DNA from: Gimesia benthica | Lineage (GTDB): Bacteria > Planctomycetota > Planctomycetia > Planctomycetales > Planctomycetaceae | Length of the DNA stretch: 64,000 nucleotides | Direction of reading: 5' to 3' | NCBI RefSeq assembly: GCF_009720525.1 | Contig: NZ_CP043930.1 | Span: 2,756,001-2,820,000, forward strand | Shown here: piece by piece, positions 30,201 to 38,031 of the stretch | Position numbering within the stretch: position 1 is the first letter of the stretch | Layout: each line of letters opens with the position of its first letter | Notes under the pieces: generated by a model | The model's database searches: none | Told to the model about the DNA's origin: nothing | What the model saw: the letters and a program-made list of their open reading frames with translations, nothing else | Program-made: the position numbers and the translations under genes

Positions 30201-30457
30201 CCACGGATGCCGAAAACCGTCGACTGGATCAACTGGCCCTGGAAAAGATGGACGCCCTTGACCCTGATGGTCTGCTGGAGACGGTGCGGGCACAGCATAT
30301 TTCCATGTGTGGTGTGCTGCCCGCTGTGATTGTGATGAAGACCCTCCAGAAAATGGGCAAACTGAGTCAGGTGGAGCGAGTGGGCTATGCAACTTCGGGC
30401 GATGTGACCGGCGATCGATCGCGGGTCGTCGGATATGCAGGCCTCTTGATCAACTGA
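27278..30457 (+). CDS. AmmeMemoRadiSam fusion: radical SAM enzyme + AMMECR1 + Memo-like
   Basis: 1059 residues in one frame. Residues 1-385: radical SAM enzyme of the AmrS type, with the cluster motif CNLGCKFC (Cys 103, 107, 110), an extra N-terminal Cys set (C38, C41, C45, C55) and a C-terminal CPSCGE...CQYC pair. Residues about 403-593: AMMECR1 domain (RSCCGNFG, then AKDDPRFPPISPSE). Residues about 600-790: a region I do not recognise. Residues about 797-1059: Memo-like domain (GTFYPADPE, PHAGW, HAIEVELP, SSDMNHFA, SMCGVLPAV, and a closing GDVTGDRS). These three parts are often neighbours and named as one system; here they are one chain. The biochemical role is not established. ATG 27278 has no clear Shine-Dalgarno site. 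Confidence 0.92.
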   Translation: MTEKALPILSSGNASPADRDQGLYPARWWHREGEKIVCDLCPRACALGENDRGFCFVRQNLGGEMALTTFGRSTGFCVDPIEKKPLNHFYPGSSVLSFGTAGCNLGCKFCQNWDISKSREIERLSARAFPEEIAHVAAQLGCQSVAFTYNDPIIWSEYAIETSKACHAQGVKTVAVTAGYITESARADFFEHIDAANIDLKAFTEEFYYRITLSHLQPVLDTLGWLKRETDVWFEITNLVIPQANDDDDEFQRMCDWILNEVGDEVPLHFSAFHPDFRMLDRGGTPPETLIRAREIALAAGLKYVYTGNVNDVRRQSTYCPSCGETLIERNWYQLGKYALNGNRCQYCNTQVAGHFDQRPGDWGQKRLPVDMQSFLKQHPLPSSSSEQQKGSTSMQSDSTTARIELSPEHHQRLLQKAAAVVVGTATRTVPAEIALEDLENMVINGAFVSLKRQGQLRSCCGNFGQPLPLGQALHQAAIRAAKDDPRFPPISPSEIEQLDVEVWLLSDLELVEEQGLDRLKAVQVGLHGLQIRADGRSGLLLPGVPLDHGWSEEEFLNQTCIKAGLPPTAWKDPGTTLLRYQGVSCKGKLVEMLDTPLEKAAPQILSHREFAQYQQYIQSTIEALRLGQVPSYYCPQVSDANIQGVALILIHGSSSEELVLSKWALKQSFPMQSTVFSMCQQLAQIIARQNLRPGEFQVKLVLATDPALHGPVEGLNLENFDSHNRSLLVMEGQKTGWFYQREESAAEIIARAQESMSLMQLETAQVASMATQSALPRFEIVNRPRAELGTEIRPTGVAGTFYPADPESVETQLDELFRDEAEPQSWAAAMVPHAGWKYSGKIAADVLQRIKVPSTIIVIGPKHTREGVEWAVAPHKVWQLPNGNLEADVTLARRLAEEISGLELDAAAHRSEHAIEVELPLIKRLAPDSHVVGIAIGGGNLQQCDEFAAGLARVIEQLDEPPLLLISSDMNHFATDAENRRLDQLALEKMDALDPDGLLETVRAQHISMCGVLPAVIVMKTLQKMGKLSQVERVGYATSGDVTGDRSRVVGYAGLLIN

Positions 30458-30604
30458 TGACCTCTGATTGCGGCAAGTCCAGCGGGTTTCCCGGGAATCG
30501 TCAAAATTGATGGTGACCCCAGAGCCGGTTTTCTACTAAAATCCCGACTCTGTTAAATGTTACTGTTGTCACTGACGCGTCAAACGGAATCGGAGCCCCG
30601 TGCT

Positions 30605-32518
30605 ATGTCTATTGGTCGCATAATCTTCTTCACTGGTTTTGCCCTCCTGGTTACATTCTCCCGTTCGCTACCCGCGGCGGATGCCCCCTCTGTTGAACTG
30701 GCACTCACCTTCAAGCCGATTCAGCAGGACATCGAAATCGAAACTCCCGAAAAATCGGAATACGGTCGCTGCAAGGTCGAAGTCGAACAGAGCAAGAAGA
30801 GCTCTGGCTGGATCGTTTACGGACCGAATGGTCAGGTCCTGCGTCGCTTCGTCGACACCAATGGCGACAACGTTGTCGATCAATGGCGGTATTTCAACCG
30901 CGGCCTGGAAGTCTACCGGGACATTGATGCCAACTTTAACAACAAGGTCGACGCGTCGCGCTGGATGAATCTGGCAGGGACCCGCTGGGGCCTCGATAAA
31001 AATGAAGACGGAATCATTGATGAATGGAAAATGATTTCGCCCGAAGAAGTCACCCGGGTTGCCATCAGCGCACTGGCGAAAAATAACACAAAGGTGTTCG
31101 AATCCCTGCTAATCACCGATGACGAATTGTCCGCGTCCGGGATTAAGAATCCCTTCGCTGACAAGATTCGTGAATCGACCAAAGCGGCTTCCGCGAAGAT
31201 TCCCGAACTGCTTTCAAATTCGAAAATGCTTTCGTCCGATACGGTCTGGGTTCGCTTCGACGGTGCGATGCCCGGATTGATTCCCGCCGACGATGTAAAA
31301 ACCGATAAAGACCTGCAGGTCTTTGAAAACGTGATGGCCATTGTCGATACCAAAGGCAAAAGTGGACTGGTGCAGTTCGGTGAACTGATCCGCGTCGGTG
31401 ATGCCTGGCGTCTGACCCAGGCACCGCTGCCCATCGAAGGTGAATCGATTCAGGTCACCGAAGGGGGCACGCTGATGCAGCCGGTCGCCGGTGCCAGCAC
31501 ACTGCCTACCAACTCAACGGTTGGCCTCTCGAAAGAAATGCAGGGGCTGCTGGATGAATTACAGAAACTGGATCAGAACGGCCCTTCCCCTGAGCAGGGT
31601 CCGCAAGCCGTCGCCCGCTACAATGCAGATCGAGTGGCGATCATCGAAAAACTGATTGCTGCTTCCAAGAACGAAGACGAACGTTCCCAGTGGACGCGAC
31701 AGATGGTTGACGGTCTGGCCGCCGCCGTTCAGACGGTAGGCTACAAAGACGGACTGGCACAACTGAAACGGATTCGCGACGAAGTCCAGAAGTCCTCACA
31801 GGATCAGGACCTGGTGGCTTACGTCACTTACCGGACCCTGCTCGCTGATTACAGCACCCAGTTACAGAGCACACAGAGCGACAAACTCCGCGATGTGCAG
31901 ACCTGGTGGCTGACACAGCTCGAAGACTTCATTAAGAAATATCCGAATTCCGATGACTCTGCTGAAGCGATGCTGCAACTGGCAGTCACCCAGGAATTCA
32001 GTGGTAAAGTTGCGGAGTCCAAGAAATGGTACACGAAACTGGTCGAGTCTCACGCCAGTTCAGAAGCGGGCACCCGTGGTGCAGGCGCTCTGCGACGCAT
32101 GAACCTGGCTGGCCAGGAACTGGAGCTGTCAGGAAAAGGCCTGACAGGAGGCGGCATCGATGCCAAACAGTATCGCGGCAAAGTACTGCTGGTCATCTTC
32201 TGGTCCAGCTGGTGCAAACCCTGCACGGAAGACCTGCCTCAGATTCAGGACCTCTACAACAAGTACCACAGCCAGGGCTTTGATGTACTGGGAATTAACC
32301 TCGATGCCAGCCCGGAACTGGCAGAAGCCTACATCAAACAGCACAAAGTGGCTTGGGCTCACATCCATGAAGAGGGTGGACTGGAAAGTGCCCCTGCCCG
32401 GGACTTTGGTGTGATCTCCCTGCCGACCATGTTCCTCGTGGACAAGTCGGGTAAGGTCGTCAACCGGAGTGCTACCGTGGCTGATGTCAAGAAAGCCCTG
32501 CCCGATCTGCTGAAGTAG
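30605..32518 (+). CDS. Exported TlpA-like thioredoxin protein with EF-hand-like repeats
   Basis: 637 residues from ATG 30605, which opens into a signal peptide (MSIGRIIFFTGFALLV...). An ATG at 30557 would bury it. After the signal comes a beta region, then three Asp-rich repeats: DTNGDNVVDQW, DANFNNKVDASRW and DKNEDGIIDEW. These have the DxNxDxxxD spacing of EF-hand or dockerin-type calcium loops. A long helical middle resembles TPR-like repeats (YPNSDDSAEAMLQLA). The C-terminal domain is TlpA/ResA-like with WCKPC (Cys 537 and 540), GINLDASPELAEAY and VISLPTMFLVDKSG. The protein is likely a periplasmic thiol oxidoreductase. Calcium binding is inferred. Confidence 0.85.
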   Translation: MSIGRIIFFTGFALLVTFSRSLPAADAPSVELALTFKPIQQDIEIETPEKSEYGRCKVEVEQSKKSSGWIVYGPNGQVLRRFVDTNGDNVVDQWRYFNRGLEVYRDIDANFNNKVDASRWMNLAGTRWGLDKNEDGIIDEWKMISPEEVTRVAISALAKNNTKVFESLLITDDELSASGIKNPFADKIRESTKAASAKIPELLSNSKMLSSDTVWVRFDGAMPGLIPADDVKTDKDLQVFENVMAIVDTKGKSGLVQFGELIRVGDAWRLTQAPLPIEGESIQVTEGGTLMQPVAGASTLPTNSTVGLSKEMQGLLDELQKLDQNGPSPEQGPQAVARYNADRVAIIEKLIAASKNEDERSQWTRQMVDGLAAAVQTVGYKDGLAQLKRIRDEVQKSSQDQDLVAYVTYRTLLADYSTQLQSTQSDKLRDVQTWWLTQLEDFIKKYPNSDDSAEAMLQLAVTQEFSGKVAESKKWYTKLVESHASSEAGTRGAGALRRMNLAGQELELSGKGLTGGGIDAKQYRGKVLLVIFWSSWCKPCTEDLPQIQDLYNKYHSQGFDVLGINLDASPELAEAYIKQHKVAWAHIHEEGGLESAPARDFGVISLPTMFLVDKSGKVVNRSATVADVKKALPDLLK

Positions 32519-32541
32519 GCCGGGCACCGAAAGACGCTGAC

Positions 32542-33285
32542 TCACGACAGGGAGAGCACCACGTCTCTCCCCAGTCGTCCGTCATGCAAGGCGGAGGCGA
32601 CAAGCACGCCCTCAGCCCCGAGTGCCGCCTGAGCCTGGAGCTCTGCCGCATTGCGAATCCCCCCTCCAGTAATCAGCATCAGCTCGGGAAATCGTGCATG
32701 CAATGTCTGACACAACTCTTCGGTGCCGGTCCCCCGACCGGTGCCGACCTGTGCCAGATCGAGCAGGATCATCTGCGAAACGCCCTGTCCCCGCGCCAGC
32801 TCTGCCACATCGAGAGGACTCGCAAGCTCCGCGAACGGGTTCCCAGCAGCAGTACTGACTAAAGGCTGCCCCACTTTCAGGTCGAGACTGAAGACCGTTC
32901 TCTCACTCCCCCACTGATCCACGAGTGCCGCCAGTTCATCAGGTCCTGCCAGCGTCTCCAGGCCAGCCACGATGTTGATGCCCGGATATTCCTGCAAAGC
33001 TGCACAGTCCGCTGTAGTGCGCAGACCGCAATCGAGCAGGAATGTATAACCTTCTGCAAGCAGGCCCTGGTACAACTCAAGATTCTGCCGCTGGTGGAGA
33101 ATGGCATCGAGGTCGGCCACATAGAAATCACTGAGACCAAATTCAGCGCGAATCGCGCGGGCCAGGTCGAGTGGATCACTGGAGTCAGTCAGATTGCTTT
33201 GGAGGGGTTGATACAGATCGCGTTCTCCCGCCACCCCCCGCACCACGGTTTGATTCAGAATGTCCAGTACCGGAATGATTTTCAT
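32542..33285 (-). CDS. HisA/HisF-related TIM-barrel protein
   Basis: 247 residues from ATG 33285 (MKIIPVLDILNQTVVRGV). A longer in-frame reading adds 57 non-conserved residues, so I reject it. HisA-like features are the N-terminal PVLDILNQTVVRGVAGERD, YVADLDAIL, GLETLA and the C-terminal phosphate-binding loop LITGGGIRNAAELQ followed by GAEGVLVASALHDG. HisA isomerises ProFAR in histidine synthesis. Other histidine genes are absent here. The sequence is rather like a COG1411-type HisA relative that some one-carbon (tetrahydromethanopterin) clusters carry; that family link is from memory and tentative. It lies divergent from the GNAT gene with 173 bp between starts. Confidence 0.8.
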   Translation of the reverse strand: MKIIPVLDILNQTVVRGVAGERDLYQPLQSNLTDSSDPLDLARAIRAEFGLSDFYVADLDAILHQRQNLELYQGLLAEGYTFLLDCGLRTTADCAALQEYPGINIVAGLETLAGPDELAALVDQWGSERTVFSLDLKVGQPLVSTAAGNPFAELASPLDVAELARGQGVSQMILLDLAQVGTGRGTGTEELCQTLHARFPELMLITGGGIRNAAELQAQAALGAEGVLVASALHDGRLGRDVVLSLS

Positions 33286-33458
33286 CGCGTCTCTTACTTC
33301 AGAAATCCGTATTTCAATACAACCAGAAAAACTTAGTTTAACAGTTCCCCAGCAGTCTGGCTCCCCCGGGACAGCGGATCTGATTACAATAACAGCTTGA
33401 ATATGAACCGGGGGAGACAACGGGCTCCCCTCTCGCTTCCAGATGAAAAGAGCCACTG

Positions 33459-33935
33459 ATGCAGATTATCGAAGCCGACTTGAGTGAACCCCGTAACGCC
33501 GCGGCGGTGGTGACTCTGCTCAACAGTTACGCCTGTTCGCCGGAAGGGGCCGGCAAACCGTTGCCACAAACGGTGCAGGAGAATCTGGCCCCGCGTCTGC
33601 ATGAACGTAACGATGCAGTGGTCGTTCTCGCCTTCGAGGAAGAGACCCCCGTCGGCCTGATTATCTGCATTGAAGGATTTTCCTCATTCGCCTGTCAGCC
33701 CCTGCTGAATATTCACGATGTGTATGTTGCCCCGGAGTTTCGTGGCACCGGTCTGGCCGGGCAGCTGTTTGAATTCGTCGAACAGATCGCCCGGGCACGA
33801 GGCTGCTGTAAACTCACCCTGGAAGTTCTGGAAGGAAATCAGCGTGCCCAGGCGGCTTACCGTAAATTCGGTTTCAACGGCTACGAACTGGATCCTCAAA
33901 TGGGACGCGCGCTGTTCTGGGAAAAGAAGCTCTAA
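33459..33935 (+). CDS. GNAT-family N-acetyltransferase
   Basis: 158 residues. GNAT fold: an N-terminal helix pair, VVVLAFEEETPVGLIICIEG, then INIHDVYVAPEFRGTGLAGQL, which contains the acetyl-CoA-binding R-G-x-G-x-A loop (about residues 94-100). The RARGCCKLTLEVLEGNQRAQAAYRKFGF segment, with a late Tyr for catalysis, follows. It uses acetyl-CoA to acylate an amine, and the acceptor cannot be deduced. ATG 33459 is preceded by a weak AAAAGAG. It is followed 41 bp later by a PfkB-type kinase gene on the same strand, so the two may form a small operon. Confidence 0.88.
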   Translation: MQIIEADLSEPRNAAAVVTLLNSYACSPEGAGKPLPQTVQENLAPRLHERNDAVVVLAFEEETPVGLIICIEGFSSFACQPLLNIHDVYVAPEFRGTGLAGQLFEFVEQIARARGCCKLTLEVLEGNQRAQAAYRKFGFNGYELDPQMGRALFWEKKL

Positions 33936-33976
33936 GCAAGTCGAACCTATCATTCTTATGTTAGAATCACAGTCAG

Positions 33977-34897
33977 ATGAAATATGATGTCGTCGGTCTG
34001 GGAACCGTTGTGGTGGACCACCTGGTCCTGCTGGCACAACACCCACCCCAGGATGCGAAAACCAACATTATCAGCGACGCCTACCAGGTAGGCGGACCGG
34101 TGCCGACGGCGCAGGTTGTGCTCAGTCGCCTGGGAAAACAGTGCGCATTTCTCGGCAGTTGGGGCGACGATCAATATGGGCCCCTGATTGCGCAGGACCT
34201 CGCAGTGGAGCAGCTGAACCTCGATGCCAGCCGTCTGCTCCCCGGCACCCGCTCGGGATATGCCCAGGTCTGGATCGACGAACAGGCGAGCACGCGAACC
34301 ATCGCCTGCTATCGTCCCGAGCACTGGCTGCAACCGGAAGATCTGGATCGACAAATCATTCAGGAGGCCCGCTTCCTGCATCTGGATGGCTGGCCTCAGG
34401 AAACGTGTCTGCAGGCAGCGCAGATCGCCCGGGAAGCCGGCGTGACCGTCTGTCTCGATGCCGGTTCTCTCAAGCCGGGGATGGAGACACTGATCCCTTA
34501 CCTGAACGTCATGAACTGCCCCCGCCGGTTTCTCAGCGAGTATCTGCAGACCGACGATGTGCTGGCAGGTGGCAGAGCCCTGCTGGACGAGGGACCGGAG
34601 CTGGTCACCGTGACCGATGGAGTGCGCGGCGCGTGGTTATTCAGTCAGGAAGGCTGTCTGCACTGCGCGGCACTCCCCGTGCTTTCTCTGGATACCACAG
34701 GGGCCGGCGATGTTTTCAGCGGTGCCCTGCTCTATGGCTTGCTTGAGGACTGGCCGCGAGAGCGGGTGCTGAAATTCGCCTGTGTCACCGCAGCGTTGAA
34801 ATGCGAACGCCTGGGCAATCGGGATGCACTGCCGTCCCTCGCGGAAATCGAAGCCGTCCTGCAGACTAAGGAGCTGAATCTTTCACAACTGGATTGA
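33977..34897 (+). CDS. PfkB-family carbohydrate kinase
   Basis: 306 residues. PfkB fold: N-terminal VGLGTVVVDHLV, VGGPVPTAQVVLSRLG with the GG of the substrate loop, and the C-terminal signature LDTTGAGDVFSGALLYG, in which Asp of TTGAGD is the catalytic base. It phosphorylates a sugar or nucleoside; which one is unknown. The substrate loop differs from fructokinase and adenosine kinase signatures that I know. ATG 33977 has no strong ribosome site. Its 3' end overlaps the stop-proximal part of the converging FAH-family gene by 32 bp (34866-34897). No sugar transport genes are nearby. Confidence 0.88.
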   Translation: MKYDVVGLGTVVVDHLVLLAQHPPQDAKTNIISDAYQVGGPVPTAQVVLSRLGKQCAFLGSWGDDQYGPLIAQDLAVEQLNLDASRLLPGTRSGYAQVWIDEQASTRTIACYRPEHWLQPEDLDRQIIQEARFLHLDGWPQETCLQAAQIAREAGVTVCLDAGSLKPGMETLIPYLNVMNCPRRFLSEYLQTDDVLAGGRALLDEGPELVTVTDGVRGAWLFSQEGCLHCAALPVLSLDTTGAGDVFSGALLYGLLEDWPRERVLKFACVTAALKCERLGNRDALPSLAEIEAVLQTKELNLSQLD

Positions 34898-35738
34898 TCA
34901 GCGTCCCGATACCGGTGATCTCGATGGAGACGATGTCCCGATCTTCGAGAGTGAATTCGTCCGGCGGAACGATGCCGGTTCCGGTAAGCAGAATCGCACC
35001 GCTGGGAAAATCATTCTCTTTCACGAGCCAGCTGATGAGATCTTCCAGTCCACGGGCCATTTCTGCAACGGACGTATCGCCGCGGAAGACTTCTTCGCCA
35101 TCCCGTTCGATGGTCAGAATGATCCTGGTGGCATCACGATCCAGGGGGCCCTCATGCAGCAGGACACAGGGGCCCAGGCCGCAACACTGTTTGTAGAATT
35201 TCGCCTGTGGCAGATAAAGCGGGTTTTCGCCTTCGATATCACGGGCGGACATATCGTTGCCCACCGTGTAACCCACCAGTTTCTGATCGGGAGAGACGAT
35301 CAGAGCCAGCTCGGGTTCGGGTACAGACCACTGACTGTCAAAGCGGACACGGACAGGCTGATTCGGACCACAGACCCGGTTGGGAGTTGCTTTGAAAAAG
35401 AGCTCGGGACGATCTGCGGTGTAGACCTGGTCGTAATGCGAAGCGGCTGTTTCGGATTCTTCCATCCGCGCCACCTGACTGCGTTTGTAAGTCACCCCGG
35501 CGGCCCAGACTTCCTGGTAATCAACGGGGGCGAGGAACTCCAGCTGATTGAAGGGGACGGGCGGCAGCTCTTTGTCGATCAGGAATTTGGCCAGTCCAGC
35601 GGGATCGGCGGAATGCAGGATGTCCGACAGACGATGGATGTTGTCGACCTGTGACAGATCCAGCAGCTGCACTCCGTTTGCTTCCACGATGGCGACATGA
35701 CGTTCCCCGTTTGACAATAGCACTTTCGCGAGCTTCAT
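34866..35738 (-). CDS. Fumarylacetoacetate hydrolase (FAH) family protein
   Basis: 290 residues from ATG 35738. The TGA of the upstream RluA-type gene ends 2 nt before it. Features: VWAAGVTYKRSQVAR, PELFFKATPNRVCGP, WSVPEPELALIV, YTVGNDMSARDIEGENPLYLPQAKFYKQCCGLGP, then TGTGIVPPDEFTLEDRDIV near the end. The Glu-x-Glu and Asp metal residues of the FAH fold are visible in VPEPEL and ND. Members cleave C-C bonds of diketo acids or isomerise related compounds. The substrate here is unknown. It follows the pseudouridine synthase with 2 bp spacing, so it is probably translated from the same mRNA. Confidence 0.88.
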   Translation of the reverse strand: MKLAKVLLSNGERHVAIVEANGVQLLDLSQVDNIHRLSDILHSADPAGLAKFLIDKELPPVPFNQLEFLAPVDYQEVWAAGVTYKRSQVARMEESETAASHYDQVYTADRPELFFKATPNRVCGPNQPVRVRFDSQWSVPEPELALIVSPDQKLVGYTVGNDMSARDIEGENPLYLPQAKFYKQCCGLGPCVLLHEGPLDRDATRIILTIERDGEEVFRGDTSVAEMARGLEDLISWLVKENDFPSGAILLTGTGIVPPDEFTLEDRDIVSIEITGIGTLINPVVKDSAP

Positions 35739-35740
35739 CT

Positions 35741-36766
35741 TCAATTTTCCTTCTGATACTGGTCCAGGGCGGCTAAGGTCTGTTGCATATCTTCTGGTAA
35801 TGGTGCCTCAAACTGCATCGGTTTTCCACTGTGCGGATGACTAAATTCCAGACGATAGGCATGCAGGGCCTGTCGTTCGATCAGAATGTCGCTTTCCAGC
35901 TCCGCGGCGTCCGCTTCGGCCTGCACGCTCAGATCCTTCATTTTCAGAGTGATCCGGCCGCCATACACGCGGTCCGCCACAATGGAATGTCCGATATGCT
36001 GCATATGTACCCGCAGCTGGTGGGTACGCCCGGTGCGGGGCTTGAGTCGCACATAGGTAAAGGCCTTATAACGCTGAATCGCTTCGTAATAAGTGAACGC
36101 GTCGCGGGCATTGCCCCCTTCATCACAGACGATCATTTTCTCCCGGTGACGGGGATGCACGCACATGAAGGTCTCGATGTAATCGGTGTCGAATTCCATG
36201 CATCCCCAGACAATCGCCCGGTATTCCTTCTGAACTTCCCGCTTTTCAAACTGGGCGCTCAGACGGGCGTGAACCTGGTTATCCTTGGCGACAACCAGCA
36301 GACCGCTGGTATTCCGGTCGAGACGATGGACGATTCCGGGCCGAAACTGGCCGGCGACATCGCTGAGTTGATCGAAGTGATGCTGCAGGGCTCCTGCCAG
36401 CGTTCCCGCATAGTTGCCTTTGCCGGGATGGACGATCATATCCGAAGGCTTATTGATGACGGCGATAAAGTCGTCTTCGTAAATGATATCCAGCGGAATG
36501 TCTTCCGGGGGAAGCTGATTATCGGGCAGTTCAGGCAGGCGAACCGAGACCCGGTCGTTGACTCGCATGCGGCGGGCAGCTTTGACGGGCAAGCCGTTGA
36601 CCAGCACTGCCTCCTGCTTAATCGCTTTCTGGAATAAGACGCGGGTGTAATTCGGATACAGGCGACAGAGATAATGATCTATCCGCCAGCCATGAGCGCG
36701 TGCCTCGACAGTAATTTCGATCGGCTCAGTCGAGAGTTCCGGCGGTGACGAAAGTTCGTCAGACAT
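35741..36766 (-). CDS. RluA-family 23S rRNA pseudouridine synthase
   Basis: 341 residues. An N-terminal S4-like RNA-binding domain (about 20-90, RIDHYLCRLYPNYTRVLFQKAI, VLVNG) precedes the RluA/RluD catalytic domain. Motif II is FRPGIVHRLDRNTSGLLVVAKD, with the catalytic Asp in HRLDRNTSG. The later RLKPRTGRTHQLRVHM is the RluA motif. It converts uridine to pseudouridine in rRNA. RluD is the closest named type, but I do not fix the target. ATG 36766 overlaps the TAA of the upstream TPR protein by one base (TAATG), showing translational coupling. The FAH gene follows 2 bp after its stop. Confidence 0.92.
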   Translation of the reverse strand: MSDELSSPPELSTEPIEITVEARAHGWRIDHYLCRLYPNYTRVLFQKAIKQEAVLVNGLPVKAARRMRVNDRVSVRLPELPDNQLPPEDIPLDIIYEDDFIAVINKPSDMIVHPGKGNYAGTLAGALQHHFDQLSDVAGQFRPGIVHRLDRNTSGLLVVAKDNQVHARLSAQFEKREVQKEYRAIVWGCMEFDTDYIETFMCVHPRHREKMIVCDEGGNARDAFTYYEAIQRYKAFTYVRLKPRTGRTHQLRVHMQHIGHSIVADRVYGGRITLKMKDLSVQAEADAAELESDILIERQALHAYRLEFSHPHSGKPMQFEAPLPEDMQQTLAALDQYQKEN

Positions 36767-37740
36767 TATGGTTTCTTTTCGGGCGCTGGTTCCGGCTTCG
36801 GTGCCTCGGTCTTGGGTTGTTCAGCTTTAGGTTGTTCAGCGGGAGCCTTCCCTGCTTCTGGAGCCGGCTTACCTTCAGTCTTAGGTGCTTCGGTTTTTTC
36901 GGGAGCAGCCGGAGTACCCTCACTGGCTTTCCCTTCTTCCGAAGTCAGAGGCTCAGGCAGACCGGGCAGGCTCGGCAGAGCCGGGAGCTCCGGCAGACCG
37001 GGAGTGCCTGCACCACCTGCGGGGGCACTTCCCTGGGGTGCAGCTCCCTGAGGAGCCATACCGGGCATGGGCATATTGAAACCAGGACGCTGACGGTCGC
37101 CGGGCTTGGGATTCTGCTCGTGGAACCATTTATAGAACTCTTTGGTCCCTTCCTCATCCAGAGCAGCAACTTTCTCGCCATCAACCGGTTTCACCCGCTG
37201 TTCAGCCAGCTGGCGGAAAACAGACTCGGGGAATTCGTTAATCAGCTTCTGATAAAGCTCGGTGGCGGTTTTCAGATCGCCATTGGAGGTTGTTTCTTCA
37301 ACGCGTGCCATCCCGAACAGAGCCCGTTCGCGGATTTCCGGAGGTGTTGAGGAAGAATCCAGCAGTTTCTGGAACTGCTCTTTAGCGTCCTTCAGTTCAC
37401 GATCGCCGGCACTGCGATCGGTGAAAGAGCTGCGAATACCAGACTGCAGATGACTTTCAGCAGCGTGAATCAGTGCCCAGTTCGCTACGGGTGTACCTGC
37501 GTAGTCTTCGGCAACGTTTTCGAAGTCTTCAGTAGAGCCTGCAGCCGCCAGGCGGGTCCAGGCTTCGGACTGGGCAGAGGTTTTCTGAGAATTCCAGATG
37601 ATCAGCACGATCAGCAGCACGAGTAATGCCCCGATTCCCCCGAGGATTTTCGTGCCATATTTTTCCACAAAGGGCTCTGCCTGAACCATCAGTTTGCCCA
37701 GGTCATTGGTTTGCAGATCGTGTCGATGTTCGCTCTTCAT
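36766..37740 (-). CDS. Membrane-anchored TPR-like (YfgM-type) protein with Pro/Glu-rich tail
   Basis: 324 residues. A short N-terminal part (MKSEHRHDLQTNDLGKL) is followed by one membrane segment (about residues 32-50) and a helical region with TPR-like spacing (about 60-175). This layout resembles YfgM/TPR_21 proteins attached to the inner membrane by one helix, with helices outside the cytoplasm. The rest (about 210-324) is low complexity: Pro, Ala, Glu, Lys and Gly, with repeats of APKTEGKPAPEA, PKAEQPKTEAPKPEPAP. That tail is probably disordered and could span the periplasm. It is coupled to the RluA gene by a one-base overlap. The protein's own role is unknown. Confidence 0.78.
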   Translation of the reverse strand: MKSEHRHDLQTNDLGKLMVQAEPFVEKYGTKILGGIGALLVLLIVLIIWNSQKTSAQSEAWTRLAAAGSTEDFENVAEDYAGTPVANWALIHAAESHLQSGIRSSFTDRSAGDRELKDAKEQFQKLLDSSSTPPEIRERALFGMARVEETTSNGDLKTATELYQKLINEFPESVFRQLAEQRVKPVDGEKVAALDEEGTKEFYKWFHEQNPKPGDRQRPGFNMPMPGMAPQGAAPQGSAPAGGAGTPGLPELPALPSLPGLPEPLTSEEGKASEGTPAAPEKTEAPKTEGKPAPEAGKAPAEQPKAEQPKTEAPKPEPAPEKKP

Positions 37741-38031
37741 CAGAGTCTCTCACAGTGAATATTAAACAGACCTAAACTCATGCTCTCCCAACGAGATAAC
37801 TGAGTCCATCGCGCGAGTATATTGCCCCTGAAATTACGCGTCAAGCTGATCCCCCGGCTGAGAACGCTTTCAGTGTAAAGAATTCCAGATTTTCGATTCC
37901 AGGGGGCGATTTTCAGTCCAGATCAGGGGAAAAAGGCACTGATCAGACATTCCCACACCGGAGAAACCACATCTGCCGAGATTCAGGACATGACCGAGTA
38001 TTTCCGGGCTGACTGTACCCATCTGGCTGAA

